Shown here in pieces: positions 27,134-36,400 of a DNA stretch of 64,000 nt (the first letter of the stretch is position 1; every line of letters begins with the position of its first letter). The stretch lies in the NCBI GenBank assembly GCA_018820925.1, contig JAHJNJ010000035.1, positions 45,046-109,045 of the forward strand, given 5' to 3'. Source of the DNA: Gammaproteobacteria bacterium. Lineage in GTDB: Bacteria; Pseudomonadota; Gammaproteobacteria; Burkholderiales; Gallionellaceae. The notes beneath the pieces were generated by a model. That model ran no database searches and was not told the DNA's origin. It was given only the letters and a program-made list of their open reading frames with translations. The translations under genes and the position numbers were made by a program.

Positions 27134-29533
27134 TCATAACTCCTTGGCTCCGGCCGCTTCCAGCATCGAAATTATCGCCTTGGACGCTCCCACATTGCGT
27201 GCCATCTCCAGAGGCCGCAGGCGCATCATAGTGTGTTCCCAATTAACGTTCGCCCCATGGGCGATCAGTTCCTTGACGATCTGTTCATGACCACGGAAGA
27301 TCGCCATCCACAACGGAGTGATGGTGTACTTCTCCTGATTTGGGCCCACCCCTCTGGCCAAAAGCTCCCGCACCTTGTCGAGGTCGCCGCGCGAAGCCCA
27401 TTCAACCAGGTCGGTCCGCAGGTTTTTCTGCCAGTAGTCGGCGGTGGAACTGCGCTTGGCGTATTTGAGCTTGGTAAGATCAAAAGCCATGGTTGCGGCG
27501 CGCGGAATACGCCACTTCCACTTGACGTAGTCCTCGTAGCGGCCGGCATCCAAAGGGACACCGAAGGTCACCAACTGGTCGCCGGCGGGATTCACCGCGT
27601 AGGTCGGCAGGTCGAGCCCATAATCGGTCAAGGGGGGTACCATCGGCGCAAAGATCAGGTCGTTGCGCCGACCTGTGTTCAGATCAACAATGGTCAGACC
27701 GCGCCCCCGCTCCTGGAAGGGCCAGAGATAGTAGTTGCCGTGGAAGGCGTCGCTCCGAGCACCGTTGCTGGCATCCATCTTCATCATCAGCCGTTCGAAC
27801 AGACCCTGATGCGCCTGCTGTTTCAGCGCGTTGGCGAGCGCCGTGTTGAGATCGAACAGCGACAACATCAGATCGTTCATCGCCTCGATTGCGGCACGGT
27901 TATGGGCCATCCGCTCGGCGATCATGCTCGAATTGATGGCATTGATCTTCGAACTGTGCGCCGCCTGGCGACCGAGGCGGGTGGTGTTGCGGTCGTCCAG
28001 GGTCCGATCAGCCTGGGCTATGGAAACATCGGCGCTACGTTGCATCACCTGCAGGATGCTGCTCTCCTGCAGCTGGTCGCCCGTCCGAAGACCGAGCGGC
28101 TGCCGCTGCTGTTTGGCGGGCAGGTAGCCGTAGAGCTTGAGGGTCTGCTGAAAGAGGTTGGCCTGCTGGTCGGCGGTGTAGGGGTTGGAGGACGGCTCCG
28201 GGTGGTGAGGCTGGGCCCAGAGCGTTTTGCCAGTTTGCGCCGCGAAGGCCGCCACTCCGTAAAGAACCCGGGCCAGCACCACCGATTTTCCATGGGGGAC
28301 AAGCAGGTCGGGCTGGCCGGCAAAGACAGCCTCGGTCGGGCTGGCAGCGATCATCTTCTGGGGCAGGGTGCGCTGGAACAGCGGCTTTCCCAACACCGGG
28401 TCAAGGCAGAGCAACTGATTCCGGGTCGACAGGTAGAGCCCTCCATCCATCGGAAGCAGGGCGCTGGCGGCCGGCTGTGGCAGGTTGTAACTCCAGAGCC
28501 GTTTTCCCCGTCGCAGGTCGATAGCCTCGATCCGATTACCGCCACCAGCGGTCTGGCCCGGCCCGCCGAGCATGGTACTTATCCCGCGCAACAGGTAAAG
28601 CCGCTCGCCATGCAGGGCGGAAATACGTACCGGCGCCAGGTTGTCATCTGCGAGCTGCCAGCGAGCCGTCCCCAGACCGGCATCAAGCATCACCGCCCCT
28701 TCGAGACCAACCAGCAGCAGATGTTCTTTCACGAAGGAGAGCGAGAGGGGCCGCAACGACTCCGGCCGGTAGATCCAATGCCCCTCACCGTCCGCCAACC
28801 GCACTGCCTGAACCTCGCCGCTGACCAGCAGGGCATCCTGCCCGGTCAGCACTACCTGTCGCGGCTGGTCATTCGGGGAATGGGTTGCGACCTGCCGCTC
28901 CCAGCGCACCGCGCCGCTGGCAACATCAAGCAGCGTCAGACTCCAGCCCCGCTTGCGGAATCCAGCAACCAACAGCCGATCCTGCTGCACCAGGAAGCGG
29001 AAAGGATCGTCGAAGCGGCGCTCCCAGCGGCGGTTACCTGTCTGAAGATCGTAGCCGGCGAGGTAGAGTTCCTCCTTGTTGTTCCCCGCCAGAACCAGCA
29101 GCGGCTCAGTCGCCAACACCCGGTAGCTACCTTTGCGCAGTTCCGGTCGGCTGCTGCGCCAGAGCTCGGCCCCCCTGCGGGTGTCGTAGAGGATGAGGTC
29201 GCGGTAATCGGGAATGCCGAGGGTGGCACCCGACTCCACCGTCCCTACCAGCAGCCGACCGCCGTTGAGATAGATGGCGAAATCGGTGGATTCCTCGGGC
29301 AGGGGCGTCGTCCAGACCGGGGGCGGCTGCTGGGGCTTGAGTTCGGCTGCCATCTGCCGGGTACTTGGCATGGCATCGGCCCGCGCCACCTCCCCTCCCT
29401 TGCCTCCCAGAACGGCCAAGCCATCGCCGAACAGCATCCGGTCACGGGCAGTACAGCCCGTCCCGAGCAGAGCGGACAGCAGGAGGCAGACGAGCAACGC
29501 CCCGCCACTGCCGTGTACTCCCCGGCGGCGCAT
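27134..29533 (-). CDS. large lipoprotein with PQQ-type beta-propeller and C-terminal ankyrin repeats
   Basis: Start placed at the ATG at 29533, which overlaps the upstream gene's stop (TGATG) and has GAGGTC before it; the track start at 29803 runs through that upstream gene. The 799-residue product has a lipobox (LLSALLGTGC), then an outer-membrane-assembly-like or quinoprotein-like propeller with repeated W-type blades (RGAELWRSS, TGNRRWERRF, SGAVRWERQ, TGKTLWAQP) to about residue 500. A helical region rich in Gln/Ala follows. The C-terminus has ankyrin repeats (LVEWASRGDLDKVRELLARG, TPLWMAIFRGHEQIVKELIAHG). Codon use looks more GC-rich than the neighbours, hinting at transfer. Function unknown; a surface or periplasmic binding scaffold is likely. 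Confidence 0.82.
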   Translation of the reverse strand: MRRRGVHGSGGALLVCLLLSALLGTGCTARDRMLFGDGLAVLGGKGGEVARADAMPSTRQMAAELKPQQPPPVWTTPLPEESTDFAIYLNGGRLLVGTVESGATLGIPDYRDLILYDTRRGAELWRSSRPELRKGSYRVLATEPLLVLAGNNKEELYLAGYDLQTGNRRWERRFDDPFRFLVQQDRLLVAGFRKRGWSLTLLDVASGAVRWERQVATHSPNDQPRQVVLTGQDALLVSGEVQAVRLADGEGHWIYRPESLRPLSLSFVKEHLLLVGLEGAVMLDAGLGTARWQLADDNLAPVRISALHGERLYLLRGISTMLGGPGQTAGGGNRIEAIDLRRGKRLWSYNLPQPAASALLPMDGGLYLSTRNQLLCLDPVLGKPLFQRTLPQKMIAASPTEAVFAGQPDLLVPHGKSVVLARVLYGVAAFAAQTGKTLWAQPHHPEPSSNPYTADQQANLFQQTLKLYGYLPAKQQRQPLGLRTGDQLQESSILQVMQRSADVSIAQADRTLDDRNTTRLGRQAAHSSKINAINSSMIAERMAHNRAAIEAMNDLMLSLFDLNTALANALKQQAHQGLFERLMMKMDASNGARSDAFHGNYYLWPFQERGRGLTIVDLNTGRRNDLIFAPMVPPLTDYGLDLPTYAVNPAGDQLVTFGVPLDAGRYEDYVKWKWRIPRAATMAFDLTKLKYAKRSSTADYWQKNLRTDLVEWASRGDLDKVRELLARGVGPNQEKYTITPLWMAIFRGHEQIVKELIAHGANVNWEHTMMRLRPLEMARNVGASKAIISMLEAAGAKEL

Positions 29534-29775
29534 CACTTGACCTCGACCGGCAGACCGTTGATGATCTTTTCGAGCTGTGTATCCATCGATTCGCTGAACT
29601 GGATTTCTATGGCCGCGACATCCGACGTCGGCACATTGTTGGCGGAAAGACTCGTCGACGCGGTAGGCGCAACGGTGTCGGAAGACCCACCTCCCGACCC
29701 GCCCCCACCATACGCCGCCAACTGCAGCACCAAAGCAAGACCGATATAGAAACTGGATTTCATGAACTGTCCCAT
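29533..29775 (-). CDS. truncated Ig-like (Big_5) protein with a mutated lipobox
   Basis: Eighty residues with a good ribosome site (GGAGG) before the ATG. The signal resembles the CGGGG lipoproteins of this island, but the lipobox cysteine is replaced by tyrosine (LQLAAYGGGG; TAT in place of TGT). The rest (DTVAPTASTSLSANNVPTSDVAA then FSESMD) matches the first half of a bacterial Ig-like Big_5 domain, as in the protein at 30974 (DTTAPTVTATTPANNATNVS). It ends where such a domain is half complete. It looks like a decayed relic that still provides the promoter-proximal position and coupled stop for the next gene. Confidence 0.65.
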   Translation of the reverse strand: MGQFMKSSFYIGLALVLQLAAYGGGGSGGGSSDTVAPTASTSLSANNVPTSDVAAIEIQFSESMDTQLEKIINGLPVEVK

Positions 29776-29834
29776 CGCAACCTCCGACTATTTTCCAAAA
29801 CACGGCAATGACTGCTGCCGGTTTCCTGAGTACG

Positions 29835-29868
29835 AGACTACGGCCAAGGGAGTTACACGGGAGTTACA
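29835..29868 (-). promoter_or_regulatory. island promoter with phased TGTAAC repeats (box 2)
   Basis: On the minus strand TGTAAC-N5-TGTAAC-N11-TAGTCT, with 11-bp phasing. It serves the 29775 gene and the coupled PQQ/ankyrin and BamE-like lipoproteins. About 50 bases of sequence around it are nearly identical to box 1. Confidence 0.82.
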
Positions 29869-29895
29869 CAAACGCAGAGTGCCTCCCTGGCACAG

Positions 29896-30867
29896 TCAAT
29901 TCCCCACACTTAGAACGAAATACGTACCGTCGGTAGTGAGGCTGCCGTCAACAATAATGTGGAGTTCGCCGGCAGCCGAGGTGGTGGCTTGGCATTGATC
30001 GTCGGTCACCCCCGGATTTGACGAACTGCACGAGAGGGTGACAAAGGCGTCGGAATAGACCTGCAGGTCGGCGTTATCGGACATCCTCGTCAAGTAGATG
30101 TTTTCCCCGCCCGAGGCCGGCAGGCCGCTGATCCTGAAATACAATTTGCCGGTTCCGACCCGGCCGCCGTAAGTTGCCGGTGCCACCGCCGCAATGGGGT
30201 TGCTTTCGCTGCCCAGCGCCGGGCCGCTGAAGTTATAGCCCGTTAACTCCTCCACCCGGATGGTCCCGGTGTCAGGATTCTCTTCAACCTCCTTCACCAC
30301 CCCAATCCCGCTGACGTAGTAGCGGGTAATGGTCGCTACGCCACCATTCACCGGTTTTTCCAGCACCACCTCGCGGGCGCTGAAGGTGCCAACCGGTACC
30401 GAGACGGTAGCAGGCGTGGAAGCTGAGACCGTTATGGCTGTCGTTATAACATAGCCCGACCCGGGCCAAGGCCCGGCCACGAAGGTCGTGTACTCGTAAC
30501 TTTCGCCGACTGCCGGTGGAGGACTGTAGGTAGTGGTGGAGGTATAGTCATCCTGATAGGCCATGGTAGCGCGTTCAAACTCGGGCACGTATCTCCCGTC
30601 TGCGGCAGTGAATCGCCTGGTCGTGGCGCCATTGGTCAGGGAGGCTGCGGTCGGCGTGCGCTCCGTCACCACATAAGTCGGCTCGCTCACGGTTGCCACC
30701 CCGCCGACCGTATCCGTCTTCCGGTAGGTCATGGAATCGCCCAGATTCCAGGCCGGGCTGGAATAGGTGTTCGAAGTTGTGCTGTCTCCGCCGCCACCGC
30801 ACCCGGCAAACAGCAAGACAAACGCGATTGCGAGCGGTATCAATACGACGCGATATTCAGCGTTCAT
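29896..30867 (-). CDS. secreted lipoprotein with PPC-like C-terminal domain
   Basis: Start set at the ATG at 30867 with GGAGGAAAG upstream. The 323-residue product has a CGGGG lipoprotein signal (LLFAGCGGGG). A central domain follows (WNLGDSMTYRKTDTV, TTTYSPPPAVGESYEYTT, SAREVVLEKPV, RYYVSGIGVVKEVEE) of a type seen in extracellular proteins that ends in a GIG(V)VK strand. A C-terminal region (LYFRISGLPASGGENIYLTR then a strand-rich end) resembles PPC domains. A related but broken gene is at 39216-39638. It has its own box promoter at 30926. Function unknown. Confidence 0.75.
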   Translation of the reverse strand: MNAEYRVVLIPLAIAFVLLFAGCGGGGDSTTSNTYSSPAWNLGDSMTYRKTDTVGGVATVSEPTYVVTERTPTAASLTNGATTRRFTAADGRYVPEFERATMAYQDDYTSTTTYSPPPAVGESYEYTTFVAGPWPGSGYVITTAITVSASTPATVSVPVGTFSAREVVLEKPVNGGVATITRYYVSGIGVVKEVEENPDTGTIRVEELTGYNFSGPALGSESNPIAAVAPATYGGRVGTGKLYFRISGLPASGGENIYLTRMSDNADLQVYSDAFVTLSCSSSNPGVTDDQCQATTSAAGELHIIVDGSLTTDGTYFVLSVGN

Positions 30868-30925
30868 GCTTTCCTCCATCTCGTTTTGGTACGAGTAACA
30901 AAGATGTCTCGATTTTGTCCACGTG

Positions 30926-30959
30926 ACATTACCGCACCAACAGTTACAAACAGGCTATA
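30926..30959 (-). promoter_or_regulatory. island promoter, second repeat intact, first degenerate (box 3)
   Basis: On the minus strand TATAGC (4 of 6 to TGTAAC), 5 bases, TGTAAC, 11 bases, TAATGT. Spacing is the same as in the other boxes. It lies about 60 bases before the 30867 start. Confidence 0.65.
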
Positions 30960-30973
30960 CGGAGATGCGCCGA

Positions 30974-32962
30974 TTACGGGCCGACCGTTACGGTTGAATC
31001 ATTCATGTCACAGACATCGCCCGTACCATCATTGTCGCTGTCTGCCTGCAAGCCTGCTGATAACGGCGTGGGTGAATTGAACATGTCAGGACAGTTATCG
31101 GATGTGTCCGCGACGCCGTCTCCATCACTGTCGGATGCGGTTGGTATGCCGGTATAGGCATCCGGTGAATTCCGGGACGGGATACAGGTTGGTTCGTTCG
31201 CCCAGGAACCGCAGGCAAAGAGCGGATAGACACCTAGCGCAGTCGCCATAACGTCGGCCAGGCTGGTACCTAGCTCCCGTTGGGCGCATAAGCGTTTGGT
31301 GCGACCACAGACATCGAGAATTTCGCAATTGTCTGCAGCCGCAAGCGTTCCAATCAGGGCCTCATCACCGTAAAGGGGGGTTCCACCCCGCAGCACGAGT
31401 ACGACATCTTTGTTTGTTGCCTGCAATATCGCCTGATAGCCGACGTTCACCGCCGCGTCCCAGATGACAATATCGGCAGCCATTCCCGGCTCGAGCGTAC
31501 CGAGAACATCGCCGTAGCCGCTAAGCGCAGCCGCATTTGAAGTCGCCAGATTGACAAGTTCCCGGTCCGTAAACACGCTGTCGCCCCATGCTCTGTTCCA
31601 TTGCCCGGCGCAACTTAATTCGCGAAGCATATTTGCCGAACCGGATGCAGGCCAATATGTACCCAACGCAATCGGCATTCCGGTACGTTTGTAAATTGGC
31701 AACGGCGCAGTATTTCCGTATAACGAAGTGTCGGAGCGGGGAGTCCAGACTAAGCCTGTCCCTCTCGATGCGGTCAAATTGATATCCCCTAGTGTCAGTC
31801 CGGAGCCGCCGACAATCACCGTTGGGTTGAGAAGAATGTTCTCGCTGCCATCGCCAATACCGGACAGACAGTAGGATTCATTTAATGCCGCAGCATCGAT
31901 GCCTTGGGCGACATCCAGTAACGTGGCTGTATTGTTCTGAATGCTGGCCCACGGAACGATTGATGGATATCCACAGGATGAGGTCAGTTGTACGCCGTTG
32001 CTATCCCCCAGTGGAAAGAGAATTGTACTGGTTGTCGCATGTGTGAAACCGCTAGAGACGGTGTCATCAAGGTTGCGCATCAACCCTTGCGCAGCCCCAT
32101 AAGTAACCCCGCTTGTCGTACCGGCGATGACCTCCCTGATTTCTTCCCAGATTGGCCCTCCGGTTGAATCGGATACAACAGTGAGCTGGGTATGCCCGCG
32201 GGCTCCAACAAGCCAGTCGTGACGCTGCTCGAACCGTTCTGTATTTCCAAAGGGAGCATTCCTGCCAAAAGTGGCGTGGACTGCCGCGTTGATTAGGCCG
32301 GGCGAAATAACCGCTTCCGGGCAGCGCAGAACGGTTGCAGTTGATGCTCCGACCACGCTGCTGCAGTCACATCCGCTGCACATTATCGTTCCATTGTCGA
32401 TCAATACTTCTCCTGCAGATTGTAGCCCCTGCGGCTGAACGACATTGCCCTGGATCAATGTCGCGCTTCCCATTCCCGGAGACACAGCACAAGTTCCTGA
32501 GGAAACCGGATCGAGTACCCGGGCACAAGCGAAATTTGAATCGATGTCCGGTATGGCGGAGGTGGTGAATGTCCACGAGTAATCGCCCGACATGGTGTTA
32601 CCTGCGGCATCCTTGACGCTGGCGGTGATGGTGGCGGTGTAGGTGGTGGAGAAGGCCAGGTTGGGATCCGGGGTGAAAGTGGCCGTCATTCCGCTGTAGC
32701 TGATGGTGCCGGTTGCATTATTTGCGCCGTCGCTTAGCGTGAAGCTGGCTGCGCTGACCGCGGAAGCGGATAGCGCTTCGCTGAAGGTTGCGGTAAGGGG
32801 TGCGCTCACCGATACATTGGTGGCGTTGTTGGCCGGAGTGGTGGCTGTGACGGTGGGCGCGGTGGTGTCGGTTGCTCCGCCTCCGCCGCACCCGGCAAGC
32901 CCAATGATCGTTGTGACAAGCACAACCAGTTGCATCATGTATTTCCGAGACAGACATTTCAT
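30974..32962 (-). CDS. lipoprotein with Big_5 domain, amidohydrolase-like domain and calcium-type repeats
   Basis: Start set at the ATG at 32962 (MKCLSRK). The 662-residue product has a lipobox (IIGLAGCGGGG), a Big_5 Ig-like domain to about residue 135, and an amidohydrolase-like domain with the usual opening ISPGLIN and closing LEPGMAADIVIWD. The metal-binding HxH that should follow ISPGLIN is missing its first His (NAAVHATFG), so catalysis is doubtful. The second motif (QRHDWLVGARGHTQL) is typical of a subgroup of secreted amidohydrolases. The tail has two thrombospondin type-3-like DxDGDGxxD repeats (SDGDGVADTSDNCP, DNDGTGDVCDMND), expected to bind calcium. It is transcribed from the box at 33060. 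Confidence 0.8.
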   Translation of the reverse strand: MKCLSRKYMMQLVVLVTTIIGLAGCGGGGATDTTAPTVTATTPANNATNVSVSAPLTATFSEALSASAVSAASFTLSDGANNATGTISYSGMTATFTPDPNLAFSTTYTATITASVKDAAGNTMSGDYSWTFTTSAIPDIDSNFACARVLDPVSSGTCAVSPGMGSATLIQGNVVQPQGLQSAGEVLIDNGTIMCSGCDCSSVVGASTATVLRCPEAVISPGLINAAVHATFGRNAPFGNTERFEQRHDWLVGARGHTQLTVVSDSTGGPIWEEIREVIAGTTSGVTYGAAQGLMRNLDDTVSSGFTHATTSTILFPLGDSNGVQLTSSCGYPSIVPWASIQNNTATLLDVAQGIDAAALNESYCLSGIGDGSENILLNPTVIVGGSGLTLGDINLTASRGTGLVWTPRSDTSLYGNTAPLPIYKRTGMPIALGTYWPASGSANMLRELSCAGQWNRAWGDSVFTDRELVNLATSNAAALSGYGDVLGTLEPGMAADIVIWDAAVNVGYQAILQATNKDVVLVLRGGTPLYGDEALIGTLAAADNCEILDVCGRTKRLCAQRELGTSLADVMATALGVYPLFACGSWANEPTCIPSRNSPDAYTGIPTASDSDGDGVADTSDNCPDMFNSPTPLSAGLQADSDNDGTGDVCDMNDSTVTVGP

Positions 32963-33059
32963 GACGTTTCCCATTTGCAAATTTTGATATCCGGGCCGCA
33001 GTCGCGGTAGCGGGTGATTCCTGAACTTGTTCGACGCTTTCCTGTGTTTCCTGCGAGCA

Positions 33060-33093
33060 AGATTACAGCCGGCAAAGTTACAGGAGAGTTACA
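33060..33093 (-). promoter_or_regulatory. island promoter with phased TGTAAC repeats (box 4)
   Basis: On the minus strand TGTAAC-N5-TGTAAC-N11-TAATCT, a good -10. It lies about 100 bases before the amidohydrolase-like gene. Confidence 0.83.
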
Positions 33094-33130
33094 CGGGCCT
33101 GAATAGCAGAGTAGTAGCTCGGATTTGGTA

Positions 33131-33355
33131 TCAACGCTTGCGGCGCGGCCGGGCGGAGGATTTATGGCTGCCTTCGGGCACCGCGTTCCCGGCAAGAATG
33201 CGCCACAACTCTTCAACATCGTGGAACACCCGGTGCTCGCCGTTGGCGGGGAACTCTACGATGCCATCGAGGGCGACGTTGTCGTGGTTGCGGCGTGCCG
33301 ATCCGCGGCGGCAGGTGCTGCGGTAGATGCGGACGATGTAGCTCTGTTCGTTCAT
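33131..33355 (-). CDS. small basic protein of an unrecognised family beside the regulator (copy 1)
   Basis: Seventy-four residues: MNEQSYIVRIYRS, then an Arg-rich stretch, ALDGIVEFPANGEH, FHDVEELWRILAG and a basic tail. A homologue occupies the same place in the second module (43605-43826) and a truncated one is at 26275-26436. I do not recognise the family. The -10 of its box promoter (33365-33370) ends 9 bases before the ATG, so the transcript is predicted to be leaderless or nearly so. It sits 119 bases downstream of the regulator on the same strand. The pairing in both modules suggests a functional partner of the regulator. Confidence 0.7.
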   Translation of the reverse strand: MNEQSYIVRIYRSTCRRGSARRNHDNVALDGIVEFPANGEHRVFHDVEELWRILAGNAVPEGSHKSSARPRRKR

Positions 33356-33364
33356 GGCGAACGC

Positions 33365-33398
33365 ACGTTACGCCGACCGGAGTTACCGGAAAGTTACA
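33365..33398 (-). promoter_or_regulatory. island promoter with phased TGTAAC repeats (box 5)
   Basis: On the minus strand TGTAAC-N5-GGTAAC-N11-TAACGT. The -10 is only 9 bases from the ATG of the small gene, matching box 9 in the second module. Confidence 0.8.
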
Positions 33399-33417
33399 TC
33401 TGCAATGCTAAAGAAAC

Positions 33418-33442
33418 CCTTCGACAGGCTCAGGGCGAACGG
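33418..33442. repeat. CCTTCGACAGGCTCAGG-type intergenic repeat
   Basis: CCTTCGACAGGCTCAGGGCG and the next bases share their core with the palindromic repeat at 23292-23344. It lies between the regulator and the small gene. Confidence 0.55.
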
Positions 33443-33473
33443 ATTAAAGCGGCGTTACCTGAATTCGATGTCG

Positions 33474-36400
33474 TCAGGCAGATAACTGGCGCAATCGGGT
33501 GTGCAGTTCTTCGGTCTTGCTCGAGGGAAACACGCCCAGTTCGCGCTCGAGCGCTTCACGGCAGCGCTGGTAGACGGCGAGGCCTGCGGCGGGTTGTTTG
33601 AGGCAGTAGTGGCATTGCATCTGCCCCTGATAGAAACTTTCGGCGAGGGGGTCGATTTCGAGCCCTTTCTGGTAGCAGGCCAGCGCTTCGGCGCAGTGGC
33701 TCTGTGTGCACAGGCAGTCAGTGGCTTGGCCGATGATGCGCAAGAATTTGCTTCGCAGGCGCTCGCGCAGGCTCAGCGCCCAGGCTTCTTCATCCGACTG
33801 CAGGAAGGCGCCACCATAGAGTTTGATCGCCTGGCCGACGCGTGCGGCGATGTCTTCTTCCGTGCTGGCATTTTCGAGCGCGCCAAGCAGGCGCTCAAAA
33901 GCCCAGGCATCGACCCAGGCATGGCGCGCATCGAGCGAGAGTTTGCCGTCCTGTATCACCAGCGCATCTGCACCGATCAGTTTGCGCAGCCGGTGCAGGG
34001 TGACTTTGAAGCTTTGGTGTGCAAGGTCGCCTTCGGCTTGCGGCCACAGTGCTTCGCTCAGTTTCTGGTCGGACACGTCGCGCCCGCCGAACGCGATGAG
34101 AGCCTTGAGCAGGTCCAGCGTTTTCTTTTGCGTTTTGACGGATTGAATGACCGAGTCGTCGTCTTTGACCACGGCGAAGCGTCCGAGCGTGTATATCTTC
34201 AGCGGCCATGGCCAGCTATCCCCGCACGTCGTCGTATCGGAAGGCACAACATGGAACTGGCGAACCAGGTTGCGGATGAATACCGGTTCGATGCCTCGAT
34301 CGAGCGCGAACTGGCAGATGCGGGCAATCACGTCCTGACGCCACCACGCGAATGCCGAATGTCCCAGCCGTTTGGCGCGACCAAACGCGACGATGAGAAT
34401 GTCCGCAGCCCCCCGCTCGTCGCCGCCGTCGAGGTGGTAGTAGGCGTCGATCAGCGCGCACTGAAATGCCAGCGTCTGGCTGCCGTATATCTCGCCCTTC
34501 GTACGCGCCGCATCCAGATAGCGCCGGGCGGACTCCAAGTCGCCGAGCGCGTAGTGAGCCTGCGACAAACCAAAGCTGGTCTCCGCCACGACGAAAGGGG
34601 CGCCCACCGATTCGGCGATTTCGACCGCGAGCTTTTGCTGGTTCAGCGCGAATTCGGTACGCCCTTTCAATAGTTCCAGCCAGCCGATCTCGTTGTGGTA
34701 ATAGGCGCGATCCATGTCACGCGCATATGGATGCAACGATTCGAGGCGCGAGAAGTACTGTTCGGCTTCCTGCATGTCATTCCGCACCAGCGCACTGGTA
34801 ATGCCCTGCACCACCAGGATAAAGGTCCAGTGTTGCACGCCCGTGCGTTCGACGATGGCGAGACCTTCCTCGATGGCTTGAAGACATAGATCGAAGCGTC
34901 CGTAAATCCAGCTAAACCAGGCACCGCACAGCTTGGTGATGATCGTCGCCAGCGGTGTGACGTCGTTCTCCTCAAGAATTCTGGCCTGCAACTTGAGGAT
35001 CGGCTCCGACCTGGACGGCTGGCCGGACCAATGAAAAAACGCAACCAGCGCAAACGAGGCCATGATGCGTTGCGTTGCATCGATGGGTTGTGTCAACAAG
35101 GCTTGAGTCAGTGCCAACCAGTATTCCAGTTGCGGATCCATCTTCCCGCGCAATGCGTAGATCGCAATGACCTGGGGCGCTATGTGCGCCTGCAATTCCT
35201 GGTCGTCGTCCAAACCGGCGTGGGTGCGCAACAGATCCATTTTTTCGATCCACTCGTCCAGACGTTCTGTGTGGCTCAGCGAATGCACGACTGTCTCTAC
35301 CGCCCCCGACCAGGCCAACGCCATCCCGATGCGATCTTTCTGACTCAAGAACACATCGAACGCCTTAGCGAACAGGGCATGGCTGGCGGCAAAATCAATG
35401 GGCATCAACGCGGCGGCTTTCCAGTAAAGCAGCCACGGCTGCGCCCGCTGGACTTCTTCCGGGATCGCCTCCAGCCATTGTTTCAGCGTGAGGAAACGCC
35501 CTTCAGCGATCAGTTTCTCAGCATGAGTAAGCACCAGTGCGGCGAGTTCTTCAAATGCGCCGGCGTCGCGGAGTAGTTCGACCGCTGCGGCATAGTCGCT
35601 ACTTTCCGCCAGTATCGCTCCTGCCCGCCTCTGCAATTTGCGCAGCGCTTCCGGATCGCAGCGGCGCCGCAACTCGTCCAGCAAATAGGCACGGAACAGA
35701 GGATGAAACTCGTAGTTCAAATCGTCGCCTTGGCGCTGCCCAATAAAATAGTTGCGGCGAACCAAACTTTGGAGAATGGCGCCGGCACGGTCGTTTCCTG
35801 TCAACGCCTTTGCCGACCGAACATCCATGACCGGAAGCAAGGCGCTGCACGAGAGGAATTCTTGTGTCTCTGCATCGGCACGCCGCATGACTTCGGCTGC
35901 AAAATAGTCGAACAGATTTACATCGATATCCTTGTCTTGCAGTGCCGAACCGGCGCCTTCCAGCAGCAGGATCAGGCCCGCCACCCACCCGCCCGCCCGC
36001 GCGTTCAAATCGTCGATCTGTGCAGCGGGCATTCCTCCAGGAACAACGCATTCCCCCACTTGGCGTGCCTCCTCGGCACTGAGCGCCATTTCTGCCGCGC
36101 CAATGCTCGACATCTGCCGCGCCACACGCAACCTGGCAAAGCCTGACGGCGCGTCGCTCCTGCTAATGAAGATGACGTTTGCACCTTCGGGCAATACCGA
36201 AACCAGCTGTTCCAGCAGTCCGTATAGCGTAGACGACTCCGGTAAGTCCTGGAAGTTGTCGAAGACCAAAAGCGCCGGGGAATGCAATCTTGCGAACATT
36301 TGCTCAAAAAAGTTGAGAGCAAACACCGGAAGACTCAGACCGTATTCCGGCGTGAGCAGCGGTAGCGTCTCGCGCTTTCGCGAGGCAAGCTTTCCGACGG

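Noticed and set aside
27233-29749. 838-residue plus-strand ORF opposite the PQQ/ankyrin lipoprotein
   Set aside because: Antisense shadow of a gene with clear signal peptide, propeller blades and ankyrin repeats on the other strand.
33501-34673. 390-residue plus-strand ORF opposite regulator 1 (and 43825-44670 opposite regulator 2)
   Set aside because: Both mirror the conserved winged-helix/BTAD coding part; their similarity to each other is due to the sense-strand repeat.
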